Notes under the pieces: generated by a model
The model's database searches: none
Told to the model about the DNA's origin: nothing
The model's input: the letters and a program-made list of their open reading frames with translations, nothing else
Source of the DNA: Euperipatoides rowelli
Lineage: Eukaryota > Onychophora > Udeonychophora > Euonychophora > Peripatopsidae
Length of the DNA stretch: 10,596 nt
NCBI GenBank assembly: GCA_003024985.2
Contig: PXIH01S0000219.1
Strand: one strand, 5' to 3'
In this document: piece after piece, positions 1 to 7,793 of the stretch
How positions within the stretch are numbered: the first letter of the stretch is position 1
Layout: the number at the start of each line of letters is the position of its first letter
Position numbers and translations under genes: made by a program

Positions 1-617
1 GATGTAATTTAAGGACAACCCCTTATAGTTTATTAATTTGTAAATATATTTAATGGTTGGTAGAGTAGTTGCCAGATAATCTGACGAACACAAACTGTTG
101 AATAGAAGCCTTGCATTACTTAGATCCAATTTTGAAGCTCGCTAGAGTTACTAAGAAAAATTTTAATTTTCGAAATGCAATTTTTAACAATATAGAATTT
201 TTTGGATTATTTTGTAAATAAGTTTAAGCTTCTGATTTATTTGTTTGCAAATCTATTAATACGATGAATTCCATAGATACACACACAGTTTAGTTTTAAA
301 TATACATAAATACAGGGTTGTGCCTGTGCATAGTAATAAAATAATTTCTTGTGTAAAGTGTCCACGTAGTAATTTTCAAAAAAAAAAAAAAGCTCAAAGG
401 GGAGAAAAAAAAGATTAATAATAAATCAATATATACATTATTAGATTATTATTATTAGTGTATGTACAATATATATATATATATATATCGTAAATAAAAG
501 GGGGGAAACAGTAAAGGTAATTTATAAATAACGTTCTCTTAATTGCATTTATAAATAATGACAATAACAATATGACCATCACTTTCTTAAATAAATCAAA
601 TAAAAATAAAACCTGTA
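1..617. other. AT-rich non-coding stretch
   Basis: No supportable gene was found on either strand. The stretch is dominated by A and T, stop codons are dense in all frames, and it holds only simple sequence: a 14-base A run at 378-391, a short ATT run near 445-456 and an AT dinucleotide array at 469-488. No promoter or RNA gene could be recognised. Confidence 0.7.
469..488. repeat. (AT)10 microsatellite
   Basis: Ten uninterrupted AT units are read directly from the sequence, flanked by ACA on the left and CG on the right. Arrays of this kind are often length-polymorphic and can extrude as cruciforms. No function is implied. Confidence 0.95.
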
Positions 618-898
618 ACGATTTCTGATAGTTTAGATGAAGAGGTCAAGAAAGGTCATCAAAACCCGGACACCAAGAGAGTTAACTCCTTAAAAGCATG
701 GAAATTTTTCTGAAAGAGTTGTGATGCAAACAGTCATCAGTCCCGAAAACCCTTAGTAAGAAAAAGCTAAGTGAAATGACAACACTTTACACCTGGATTA
801 AAAGATAGAACAAGAGAACTGAAATTGATGTAGACAATAGTGCACTTATAAAGGGCCGAGTTTATATTGGTTCTATGATAAAACTCAGTATTCTCTAG
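618..898 (+). pseudogene. Decayed coding fragment, possibly Crypton/ZMYM-like N-terminal region
   Basis: Frame 618-710 reads as an acidic/basic helix-like segment containing DEEVKKGHQNPDTKRVNSLK, followed shortly by AWKFF and a TGA at 711. After a shift of frame, 755-898 is open again except for a single TAG at 806; it contains KKLSEMTTLYTWIKR and later EIDVDNSALIKGRVYIGSM. The order of an NPxTKR-type motif, an aromatic W/F cluster and then an L-S/D-E-x(3-4)-L-Y stretch resembles, from memory, the N-terminal region of DUF3504/ZMYM-like proteins related to Crypton tyrosine recombinases. Those proteins are commonly several hundred residues long and have a C-terminal catalytic domain, which is not seen here. 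One frameshift and two stops mean it cannot be an intact gene. The match is a pattern impression, not a database hit, and chance open frames remain possible. Confidence 0.33.
643..658 (+). promoter_or_regulatory. Perfect AGGTCA direct repeat with 4-nt spacer (DR4-like)
   Basis: Two exact AGGTCA half-sites (643-648 and 653-658) are separated by AGAA. This is the geometry of a DR4 nuclear-receptor response element. The site lies inside the decayed coding fragment, where it reads as E-V-K-K-G-H codons, so it may be a coding coincidence. No nearby promoter or transcript is visible. Confidence 0.3.
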
Positions 899-1686
899 TC
901 TAAAAGTGAACAAAGTTTCACCCACTGTTTAACATACTAAAATGGATAAGTTAATGGTAAATCTGTAAATACAAAAGTTAAATTATATCGAGAATAAAAC
1001 TGGATAAAATTTAATATGTTTTCATTTAGTAATGAAAAAATAAATTAGGCTTCAACATGAGTTAAGTTTAAGCACGTCATGATCACGTTTAATATACTGT
1101 AGTTGCTCTTTCCTTTTTAGATTAAAATAAAATGTTATACAATGAGTCCAATTTGACTGCACTTATGTAAACAAGAATTATTACAATCAGTGGTGGTTGA
1201 GATAATTTAAAGGAATCTTATTAAAGAAAAATGTTTAAGTGCCTTTTGCCTTTAAATAATAAATGATTGTAAATTATAATAACATAGCCTGACAAGAAAT
1301 AAATAAATAAATTTAAAAAAAACTCAACACAAAAATAAAATATTGCCTTCTCTCTGAACTGACCAAATATGAAAATTTAAAAACTTACATTATTACATTT
1401 AATAGTAAAGTCATAGAGGCATATACCCTTCAGAAGATCATCAGTGACAAAGTGGAAAGACAAAGAATAGTTCATTGTTAAGGGAAACCTACAGTTATTG
1501 GTATTAATTTAATTGGCTTGAGTGTAGAGTAAGCAAAAGGGCCAAGTTGATGGGTGTAAAGCATAAATAATATTTCTATAATTTAATAAATCTGACTTGT
1601 GTAAGAACTTGTTTTTAGAGGTAATGAGGATCTTTAGGGTTTAATTTGAATTATTGATCAACTTTTTTTAATTCTTTCTAATTGTC
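899..1686. other. AT-rich non-coding stretch
   Basis: Nothing supportable was found. The sequence is AT-rich with scattered A runs and a short (AAAT)4 array at 1297-1312. A TACTGTA word, one of several in the window, occurs at 1095-1101. No ORF with coding character was seen. Confidence 0.7.
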
Positions 1687-1845
1687 TCAATATTCGTTAT
1701 TGCGAGTTTCGTTTTTACTACCTTCTATCAGCAATACGATGGGCTTGCCGGGATGAGGATCTTGGCCGATTGCTTGTAGTCATTGATGTTCGAGTATATT
1801 TTGTAATATCTGTCGGGCCAACTTTTCCACCTCCTGGTCATTCAT
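1687..1845 (-). pseudogene. Short coding-like fragment, one in-frame stop, unknown family
   Basis: On the minus strand an ATG at 1845-1843 opens MNDQEVEKLARQILQNILEH and reaches a TGA at 1782-1780. The same frame then continues through IGQDPHPGKPIVLLIEGSK to a second TGA at 1689-1687. Upstream of the ATG the frame stays open to a TAA near 1988-1990. The segment sits in a GC-rich pocket (about 1735-1840) within AT-rich DNA. Its first part looks like an amphipathic helix and its codon mix is protein-like. The interrupting TGA could be a decayed CGA codon, which is inference. The opposite strand is also open here (about 1640-1848, without an ATG), so coding status and strand are uncertain. No family was recognised. 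Confidence 0.3.
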
Positions 1846-2368
1846 GATAAAATAAACTATTTTGAGGAATGTTTTCTTAGTCTGAATTATAAAATGTAGT
1901 GAGATGAAATAAAAGTTGATGCTTCTCCGTGGATAGATGAGTGATCTTGCAGGCAGACCTAGAACAGAATTATGAAATTTTGCAAATTAGCATAAAATTT
2001 GACCTTTCTCGCAGATCATATGACTGAATGGATCATATGTCTGAATAAGTGTCTGCACCAATAACAAATAATTGATCAAAACTAAAGCAGACAATCCATG
2101 GGAGTGAACTTGTAATGGTGAAAATGACCAGTTAAAAAAAAAAGGAAGTAAAATAAAGTTCAGCAGATTGTAATGGTAGAAAGTTTCGGCCAAGGGTGTA
2201 GGAGAAAATTACAGCATGAACTGAACCACACAAGTTTTTTTCTTTTGTTGAAGTATTAATTCATAGAGGGGATTAAAATTGAGCAGATATGTTATTGAAA
2301 AATTGGAATAAAATTTAAGAAAAAGCTAAAGAATATATTATTTTCCCACACTATGGTATAGGATTTAC

Positions 2369-2387
2369 ATACAGTATGTTACTGTAT
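2369..2387. repeat. Small inverted repeat, 8-bp arms, 3-nt loop
   Basis: ATACAGTA at 2369-2376 is the reverse complement of TACTGTAT at 2380-2387, with TGT between them. It is AT-rich and could arise by chance, but the same TACAGTA/TACTGTA words form a second hairpin at 2886-2906. Confidence 0.8.
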
Positions 2388-2885
2388 ATATGAAAAAGTC
2401 CAGAAAAGGCATTTACATAATTAATAACATAAAAATATTAAAAGTCAAGTGAACAGATAACTAAAATAAAATTTAAAAAATAAAACATGAGGAAAATACT
2501 GTATGGCAATGAATATGAGGCTATGATTAACAGAAATTGAGAAATGATCAATTTATGTTGGGCGACATGATTAACTAGCTTTATCAGTCAAAAAAGTACA
2601 GTGAAAATTAAAATTATTGTGCGAAAATGCACAATTTATCAAAAAAAAAAATTAAATTTAAGAAAAACATTTAATAAAAAGAAAAACACAATTTTGTATA
2701 TTTATTGAAGTGCAAAAAATTAATGCTTGTTAGAAGAGGAATTGTTTACTTCCTAAAATTAACAGTTTTAAAATGAATAACGACCAGTCTATATTTAAGG
2801 TTTTAAAGTTACATTATGGGGTTAACTTTAGACTGAAGCAAATTAAAATATTGCAATAAAAATTTGGAGAAAAATCTTTCAGAAA

Positions 2886-2906
2886 ATACTGTAGCCTATA
2901 CAGTAT
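2886..2906. repeat. Small inverted repeat, 8-bp arms, 5-nt loop
   Basis: ATACTGTA at 2886-2893 pairs with TACAGTAT at 2899-2906 around GCCTA. It uses the same arms as the hairpin at 2369-2387 but with the two arms swapped. Confidence 0.8.
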
Positions 2907-3439
2907 ATATTGCATGACAACTTTATCTTGGATAATAACTTTAGAAAGAAAGAATTTCATTTTAATTCAAAAGTAAAAATACTATGCTTATACTGTGGAT
3001 TTATTATCCAACGATAACCTGGTTCAAAATTATTAAACATAGAATTATGGCAAACATTGTAGTATATTTCTACCATAAATCCGTAATTAATGATTGCAAA
3101 TAATATAATTTGTTAATAAGAATTTTGGCATTTTGAATATAATAAAATGATTAACTTGTCATTAAAATGTTAGAACACCCCTGATTAGAAAAAAAAGAAA
3201 GAATAACTCTCTCAGGATTAATGTAAATTAGCTTTGAATAATTGAGTGTGAAATTTTGATAAACCACTCAATATACTATAGACAGACTAATAAACAATTC
3301 TTGGAATAAAATTAAAAAAAAAACAAATTGGATGACAAAAATCGCACACAAGCACACCCGTCTGCACCTCTTTGGTTATCTTCGATTAACTTATTTCTCT
3401 GAAATTTGAAAAATTCATTGGTGTGTACTTACTACGAAA

Positions 3440-3552
3440 GAAAATTTGTCATTTTCCGCACTGCGGCTGCACCCAAGGTCAAACTCACGACCTCAGTATA
3501 TGCTCAAGCAGCTGGCAGCGATAATTAAAACTACTCGACCACCGGGTCTTGA
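3440..3552 (-). mobile_element. tRNA-derived SINE, family A, copy 1
   Basis: On the minus strand, TGGTCGAGTAG at 3541-3531 matches the RNA polymerase III A-box consensus TRGYNNARNNG at every position. About 56 nt further on, a degenerate B-box lies at 3485-3475 within GTCGTGAGTTTGACC; it looks like GTTCGA with a CpG-type C-to-T change. The order and spacing fit a tRNA head of the class with a long variable arm. The whole segment, including the 3' part with AAATGACAAATTTTC on the minus strand, aligns with a second copy at 6979-7079: 15 of 17 positions match at 3486-3502, plus shared CTCTTGA-like and ACCACC ends. Two dispersed copies with the same orientation and boundaries argue for a SINE rather than a tRNA gene. 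Exact ends and target-site duplications were not resolved. Confidence 0.65.
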
Positions 3553-3689
3553 CAATTTATCAATTATTGTTAAATAATTTTAAATGAATATGTTGAGTAA
3601 TTTATAGGATTGCATTGAAATCTCTAATTAATAATTTAGACATTAACTACTCCATTTTCATGTGCTAGCATACATAATTTAAATAATAG

Positions 3690-3775
3690 CCCTGCGGGGT
3701 CAGTAAAGCACTCTGACTGGTCGCTGATTCGAATCCGGGGAAAACCATCCTCGGATTAGACTTTGTATAAGAAGG
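3690..3775 (+). mobile_element. tRNA-like SINE head, family B
   Basis: On the plus strand a tRNA-like GGGGTCAGTAAAGCACTCTG (3696-3715) is followed by GATTCGAATCC at 3726-3736, which differs from the B-box consensus GGTTCGANTCC at one position. The first part resembles the D-arm region of class I tRNAs (TAGCTCAGTnGGTAGAGC) with small deletions, so the A box is degraded. Downstream comes a non-tRNA body (CCATCCTCGGATTAGAC) and then a T run near 3778. The 71-codon minus-strand frame across 3665-3880 is simply the antisense of this element (FPGFESATSQSA) and is not a gene. It differs from family A and lies 137 bp away in the opposite orientation. Confidence 0.55.
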
Positions 3776-4429
3776 CATTTTTTTAATGATTTGGTTTGTA
3801 AATAGTTCATAAAATTTAAAGAATTGTAAATTAGAATGATTTGCATATTCATTGTATGTCCCTAAAAAAGTTAACTTCATTGATTAGACTCAAACATTTT
3901 TTTTTACAATACTTTTCCACTATTCTATATAAAATTTAAATTTCCTTTAATTTTTTACTCATGTATTTTTTAAAAAAAAAAAAAAACTACCAAGTTTATT
4001 TCAAATTATTTACATGCTTCAGTTCTTCTTTGTACAAACTGCTACTCGGTGAGTTTTTTCTGTCATAAAGTAAATCTTCTATCTGCAACAAACTAGAGCA
4101 AATAGCACCCTAGTCCTTGACCCCTGTAGAAAAAAAAAAAGTCCCGGATTTTGGGCTGAATCTGAGGAATGTGAACCTGTACCCTGAGTATTATACAGTG
4201 TATTTCTTGGGAGTTTATAGTGATCATGCTCACTCCACATGAATACAATTCACAGACTCATATATTTTCTTCAGTAAATTGCATACATTTTAAGTTGAAA
4301 CTTTTTTTAAAAAAAAGATACATAATCCGTTAGGCATATTACCATTCCTATTTAGGATATTTCACATTCTATGTGAAATTTCTTTTTAATGTTCAAATAG
4401 TCACTTCAAAATGTATGGTATGCTTCTAA

Positions 4430-4448
4430 TTTTTTTTTTTTTTTTTTT
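4430..4448. repeat. T19 homopolymer
   Basis: A run of 19 T bases is read directly. It could be the antisense of an old poly-A tail, but no element body could be recognised to its left. Confidence 0.95.
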
Positions 4449-4636
4449 ACAATTCTGGCAGAAAACTAAATTTGAAGGCAGTATATAGTATGTCTGAAAT
4501 TCAACTTAACCTTCATATCTACATATGATCAATAGTCAAAACAATGAAATTTGATATGTCTGCTACGGTACTAGAAAGAAAATTGCATCAATATACCTTT
4601 CAGGCAAACTACATCTATGCACACTTAATTAATTGT

Positions 4637-4671
4637 GGTACCGGTACCTTTTTTTTTTTTTTAAAAAAAAA
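4637..4671. repeat. GC palindrome joined to a T14A9 tract
   Basis: GGTACCGGTACC (4637-4648) is a perfect 12-bp palindrome made of two tandem GGTACC hexamers. It abuts T14 (4649-4662) followed directly by A9 (4663-4671), whose central 18 bases are also self-complementary. A 5'-TTAATTAA palindrome lies just upstream, at about 4626-4633. Three palindromic units in 50 bp could mark an instability-prone or transposon-terminal site, but no element was identified. Confidence 0.8.
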
Positions 4672-5469
4672 TACCCAAAGGAAACACATTTAATTTAAAT
4701 TATGATATTAACAATCAGAAATTATAAACGAATAACTATATTGTTCTGCACAATCTTTCTTTAAGCATATTATCATGGGGCTTTCATCCAGGCAACTTGG
4801 CCAAATTCCATTTGCTCAGCTATTAAACAATCTGTAAACAAAACAAATTCCTCTTGCATACTAAATTTGAAAGACAATTCACCCGGATGTAGCGCCAGCA
4901 TTGGCTGCTTGTTTCATCCAGCGTAAATAGTTTTATTGTGTATATATTATTTACTTTTATTTCCCTACTTCTTGTTATTGACCTGTCTAATGAACTGGTA
5001 ATGTGTTTCAACTTTGGAATGGTAGTGGTTCACTGTGTTACAGCAAAAGTTTCTGTCTTGATGAACTAGGCTTTTCTTGGAGCTTAAAATTATTATTTTT
5101 TTCTTTGGTGGTCATTTATGGATTTTTTTTTTAATTATTGGATTACTTATTCTGAAGCAAGGATATTTAATGCGGTTATTATTTCTTTCTTTTCTTTTGA
5201 CTTTTGTTTGAATAATATTTGTTCCTTGAGTTTCCTGAAATGCAAATGTTAATAGCCGTTGATGAACTAACTTTTTGAATTGTCTATTAACGTTCTTAAA
5301 TGGGGGTTTATTAAGTTAGGTTTCATATTCTCAGGATTTTCTTCACTTTAGTTGGCTAACATCTGGATCATTTTGACTATTGAAACTGTATTTGATAGAT
5401 ACGACTGTCTTCAGCTGGATTAATTTTACTTCTGTTTTTGTGAAGAACTTCTTAATTTTTGATAGTTGA

Positions 5470-5535
5470 CTAGACTCAAGAGCGTGAGGTATGGGCAACA
5501 GGAGCAAATAAATAAATAGTCACAAAGAATCCAAT
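5470..5535 (+). repeat. Possible remnant copy of repeat family C
   Basis: GGCAACAGGAGCAAATAA at 5494-5511 equals the two 9-nt blocks at 7847-7855 and 7872-7880 joined together, missing the 16 bases between them. In the 7.8-kb copy those 16 bases end in AGG and are preceded by AGG, as expected for a slippage deletion. Flanks are loosely alike: CTCAAGAG against GCTAAAGAG upstream, and AATCCAATT downstream in both. The shared sequence is short, so common descent is likely but not proven. Confidence 0.4.
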
Positions 5536-6084
5536 TGATTAGATGAGAGAGTAAATAATATTTATTAGTGTAAATACTGTATGAACAATTATGGTGACAA
5601 ATACAGAGAAAGTGAGTAATTTTTCCATGTGTTCAATAACGTTGGTTCTTTTAGTCCCCTCACAATCTCGCTAGAAACTTAAACAATTAATACTTCAAGT
5701 AAAACAGGGATACACATTTCACTACTATTATCACAATATAACCTTTTACATGTGTTACTATATTATTATATACCTTACCAGACCAACTTAAAAAGCGTAT
5801 CACCTTTACTATATCCTTCACCTACTGTCAAAAAACCCACTACTCCCAATAAAATCTTGCATTAAACTCGAATGCTTAAAACTAGACCGAGAGTTCTTCG
5901 TTATACACGTCTCCACTCCCTCTGATGGTAAATATTTAAAATAATCAGATAAACATAATATTATGAACGAGTTAGAACACTAAAACAATTTCACACACAT
6001 ATCAATAGCATATGGATATTATGATGATCCGATATATCTTTAATAGTATAATTACTATGCTTTGTGTAATGTTTGGATATTACT
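5536..6084. other. AT-rich non-coding stretch
   Basis: Nothing supportable was found. The sequence is ordinary AT-rich DNA without an ORF of note, an RNA gene or a clear repeat. A TACTGTA word occurs at 5575-5581. Confidence 0.7.
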
Positions 6085-6202
6085 GTTTACATTTGCTCGC
6101 GTATTCCATTTAGTTCAGCTGTCGTCATCTGTGACATGTTTACTTTGTCTAAGTAAATGCGCCACAGATGCGGTACTTTGGAATGCGCGAGTTAATGCTA
6201 AT
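6085..6202. repeat. Long imperfect foldback (MITE-like or structured RNA)
   Basis: CTCGCGTATTCCA (6096-6108) pairs along all 13 positions with TGGAATGCGCGAG (6179-6191), with one T-G wobble. Weaker pairing extends outward to about 6085/6202. Inside an asymmetric internal loop, CATCTGTG (6126-6133) pairs with CACAGATG (6163-6170). Next comes a 5-position segment containing wobbles and mismatches (6134-6138 with 6158-6162). Then TTTACTT (6139-6145) pairs with AAGTAAA (6151-6157) around a TGTCT loop. The upper stem has 20 positions. The segment is richer in GC and CpG than its flanks. A miniature inverted-repeat transposon is the simplest reading. A small-RNA precursor is possible, but the asymmetric loop is large for one. 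No target-site duplication was identified. Confidence 0.75.
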
Positions 6203-6278
6203 TCATTAATTATGCAAGCTGTATAATTATTTGTAACTCTTACCTATAAAAAGTTTTTCCATTATTTTTTGTCTTTCC

Positions 6279-6324
6279 TCGGTGAGTGGTTGCCATTACC
6301 ATTAAATGACAAACATCTCACCGA
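6279..6324. repeat. Second imperfect hairpin of the cluster
   Basis: TCGGTGAG (6279-6286) pairs exactly with CTCACCGA (6317-6324). After a two-base mismatch, GGTT (6288-6291) and CCATT (6293-6297) are largely complementary to AATGACAAAC (6305-6314), with a bulge, leaving a small loop around ACCATT. It starts 76 bp after the long foldback. Confidence 0.65.
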
Positions 6325-6379
6325 CATCCATTCCTAGGAAGTTTGTAATTTTGTTCCTGTCCTTCCATTACTATTTTAC

Positions 6380-6417
6380 AGTATGCTGGCTAGCGAAGTT
6401 AGCTAGCCAGTAATACT
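6380..6417. repeat. Third hairpin of the cluster, 9+5 bp stem
   Basis: CTGGCTAGC (6386-6394) pairs perfectly with GCTAGCCAG (6402-6410) around GAAGTTA. Outside a 1-by-2 nt bulge, AGTAT (6380-6384) pairs with ATACT (6413-6417). The stem is the most stable short hairpin in the window by base composition. No T run follows, so it is not a typical intrinsic or pol III terminator. Confidence 0.85.
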
Positions 6418-6978
6418 ATCCGTTTGTTTGTATAAAGAGTGATCTATTATTTACACAGAATAAATAATATATTTACAATTATACAGTAGCAGTTCATTAC
6501 CATACCTTCAGCATAACCGTAATTCCTTCACAGTCCATTCCTGATAAGCAATTAGTAATAAAATAGTAGCATTTGACCCCCTCCGGGGTAGAATTTCTTA
6601 TAATATATAACATAAAAACATTAAATTTTCACAGTCACTTTATAATTATGGATCTCTCTCTCTCCCGCTCAAACTAGATTACATCATGAATGCTGCAATG
6701 TACATTTTAACACTTCTGTGATACGGTATTATCCGCTGACATTAACTTTCTTATCTTTTCAGTTCGTTGACAATCATATTTTGGAATATAATGTAAATTA
6801 GGCCTATATCCTTAGAAGCTAAGGCCTTTTATTGTTAAAAAGTGATTTTATTCATTGTATTTTTTTTTCTCATTGAATATGTTGCTATAATGTGGCCATG
6901 TGATGTCATTTGGTTTATAGCAGTTTATTTAAATGTAGCCTATTTTCAATGTGTTGAATGAATAAACAATATATAATA
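6418..6978. other. AT-rich non-coding stretch
   Basis: No gene is supported. A short TC run lies at about 6653-6664, a small CCTTAG/CTAAGG hairpin at 6810-6824, and several AATAAA words occur that cannot be interpreted without a transcript. Confidence 0.7.
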
Positions 6979-7079
6979 AAAAATTTTCTATTTGGTCTGC
7001 CTTGTGGCTGATTACATGACCTCCGTATATGTCTGTAAGTTTGTTAGCAGTGCTCGATACCTCACCACCACCTCTTGAC
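6979..7079 (-). mobile_element. tRNA-derived SINE, family A, copy 2 (diverged)
   Basis: CATGACCTCCGTATATG at 7015-7031 matches 3486-3502 at 15 of 17 positions. The outer parts also correspond: AAAATTTTCTATTT on the left, and ACCACC then CTCTTGA at 7066-7078 on the right. On the minus strand the head reads TCAAGAGGTGGTGGTGAGG, where copy 1 has TCAAGACCCGGTGGTCGAG, so the A box here has decayed. The middle shares AGCAG-type words and a few-base deletion. Orientation is the same as copy 1. Divergence is high, implying an old family. Confidence 0.55.
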
Positions 7080-7564
7080 TTGTTACCTTTTAATTATAAA
7101 TACAGTCATAAATTGATATAAAAATACTTTATTGATCATAAATACAACTCCATATTACAAAGTAAAAACAATGAAAAAAATATACATGAAAATAAATTAG
7201 TATTATAAAAAATGGAGCCTGCAGATCCAACAAACTCTTTGTAATCTATAAAAAATAAAAAAATTCCCTTTTAGTATAAGAATGAGATGGGTTGTACTTA
7301 AACTATTTATAATAAAAAGTATTTTCTAATTTTAATTAACTGCTATTAAAGCAAACAAACAAAAGTTTAAAATAAGTTTAAAATAGAGCAGATACAATAA
7401 ACACTTTTTATTTTTCATATATTTTTTAAAAAAACCTTGCAAAAATGAAATAATAAATACATTTCCTCCAACAGAGAGCACACACATGTTTATTTGAGAT
7501 AGCATATTTACAAACTATTTCTATTCATACATACTCGAGTTCTCATCTATTAGTATTTGGATTC
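7080..7564. other. AT-rich non-coding stretch
   Basis: Nothing supportable was found: A/T runs, AATAAA-like words and no ORF with coding character on either strand. Confidence 0.7.
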
Positions 7565-7584
7565 TTATTTTGGACCCAAAATAA
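7565..7584. repeat. Near-perfect 20-bp palindrome
   Basis: TTATTTTGG (7565-7573) is the reverse complement of CCAAAATAA (7576-7584), with only AC in the centre. It lies about 40 bp from the outer end of the family C minus copy and may or may not belong to it. Confidence 0.85.
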
Positions 7585-7626
7585 TTTGCTTGGCCGAATG
7601 TACTAGGAAAAAAAAAACCTTTTCAA

Positions 7627-7730
7627 ATTTGGCCCCTCCCTGGAATCGATCCTGTCCGTGAAGCTTATACAGCATCTTTGTCTCTTCATGGGCGTAACCA
7701 AACCTGCGTGGCCCTTTTGCCTTGATAAAA
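7627..7730 (-). mobile_element. Family C short repeat with B-box-like word, minus copy
   Basis: Read on the minus strand, the element starts TTTTATCAAGGCA (7730-7718) and carries GGATCGATTCC (7652-7642), which differs from the pol III B-box consensus at one position. It ends near GGGGCCAAAT (7636-7627). The same ordered blocks occur on the plus strand at 7794-7878: an identical 13-nt start, a GAAGAGA/AAAGAGA block, ACAGGATYGATTCC and a GAGGRGCMAAT-like end. This defines a short repeat family, probably SINE-like, although no convincing A box is visible. The 60-codon minus frame spanning 7565-7747 is a reading through this repeat and not a gene. Confidence 0.5.
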
Positions 7731-7793
7731 AAAATCATTATGTTCAATGACTATATTGATTTATTATTTTAAGTATTAAAATAAATTTGCTCA

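Larger units (their letters stand above)
1990..3439. other. AT-rich non-coding stretch
   Basis: No gene is supported. A 68-codon minus-strand open frame at 1987-2193 is a low-complexity hydrophobic reading of AT-rich DNA with no homology signal. The region holds A runs (for example 2641-2650) and two small perfect hairpins, at 2369-2387 and 2886-2906. No RNA gene could be recognised. Confidence 0.65.
3776..5469. other. AT-rich non-coding stretch with T/A tracts
   Basis: No gene is supported. The stretch holds T6A15 at 3966-3986, T7A8 at 4302-4316, T19 at 4430-4448 and T14A9 at 4649-4671. Two slightly GC-richer pockets (about 4086-4187 and 4880-4922) give short open readings on the plus strand. 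One ends ...PGFWAESEECEPVP then stop at 4185-4187; the other ends ...DVAPALAACFIQRK then stop. Both are too short to call. The 62-codon minus frame at 4823-5011 overlaps the second pocket and has no recognised domain. Confidence 0.6.

Noticed and set aside
1987-2193. 68-codon minus-strand open frame
   Set aside because: Low-complexity, F/L-rich reading of AT-rich DNA with no domain, no coding-like composition and no gene context.
3690-3740. Genuine tRNA gene
   Set aside because: No complete cloverleaf can be drawn: the D arm is shortened, the anticodon arm is unclear and no matching acceptor stem is seen. A SINE head fits better.
3665-3880. 71-codon minus-strand open frame
   Set aside because: It is the antisense of the tRNA-like SINE at 3690-3775; the PGFESATSQSA reading comes from the B-box region.
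4074-4187. Plus-strand coding-like reading ending PGFWAESEECEPVP
   Set aside because: Only about 37 codons, crossing an 11-A run, with no start, splice sites or recognised family. It could easily be chance in a GC-richer pocket.
4823-5011. 62-codon minus-strand open frame
   Set aside because: All three plus-strand readings across the same pocket are also partly open, and no domain or homology signal was seen.
7565-7747. 60-codon minus-strand open frame
   Set aside because: It lies within and around the family C repeat and the 7565-7584 palindrome. It is a read-through of repeat sequence.
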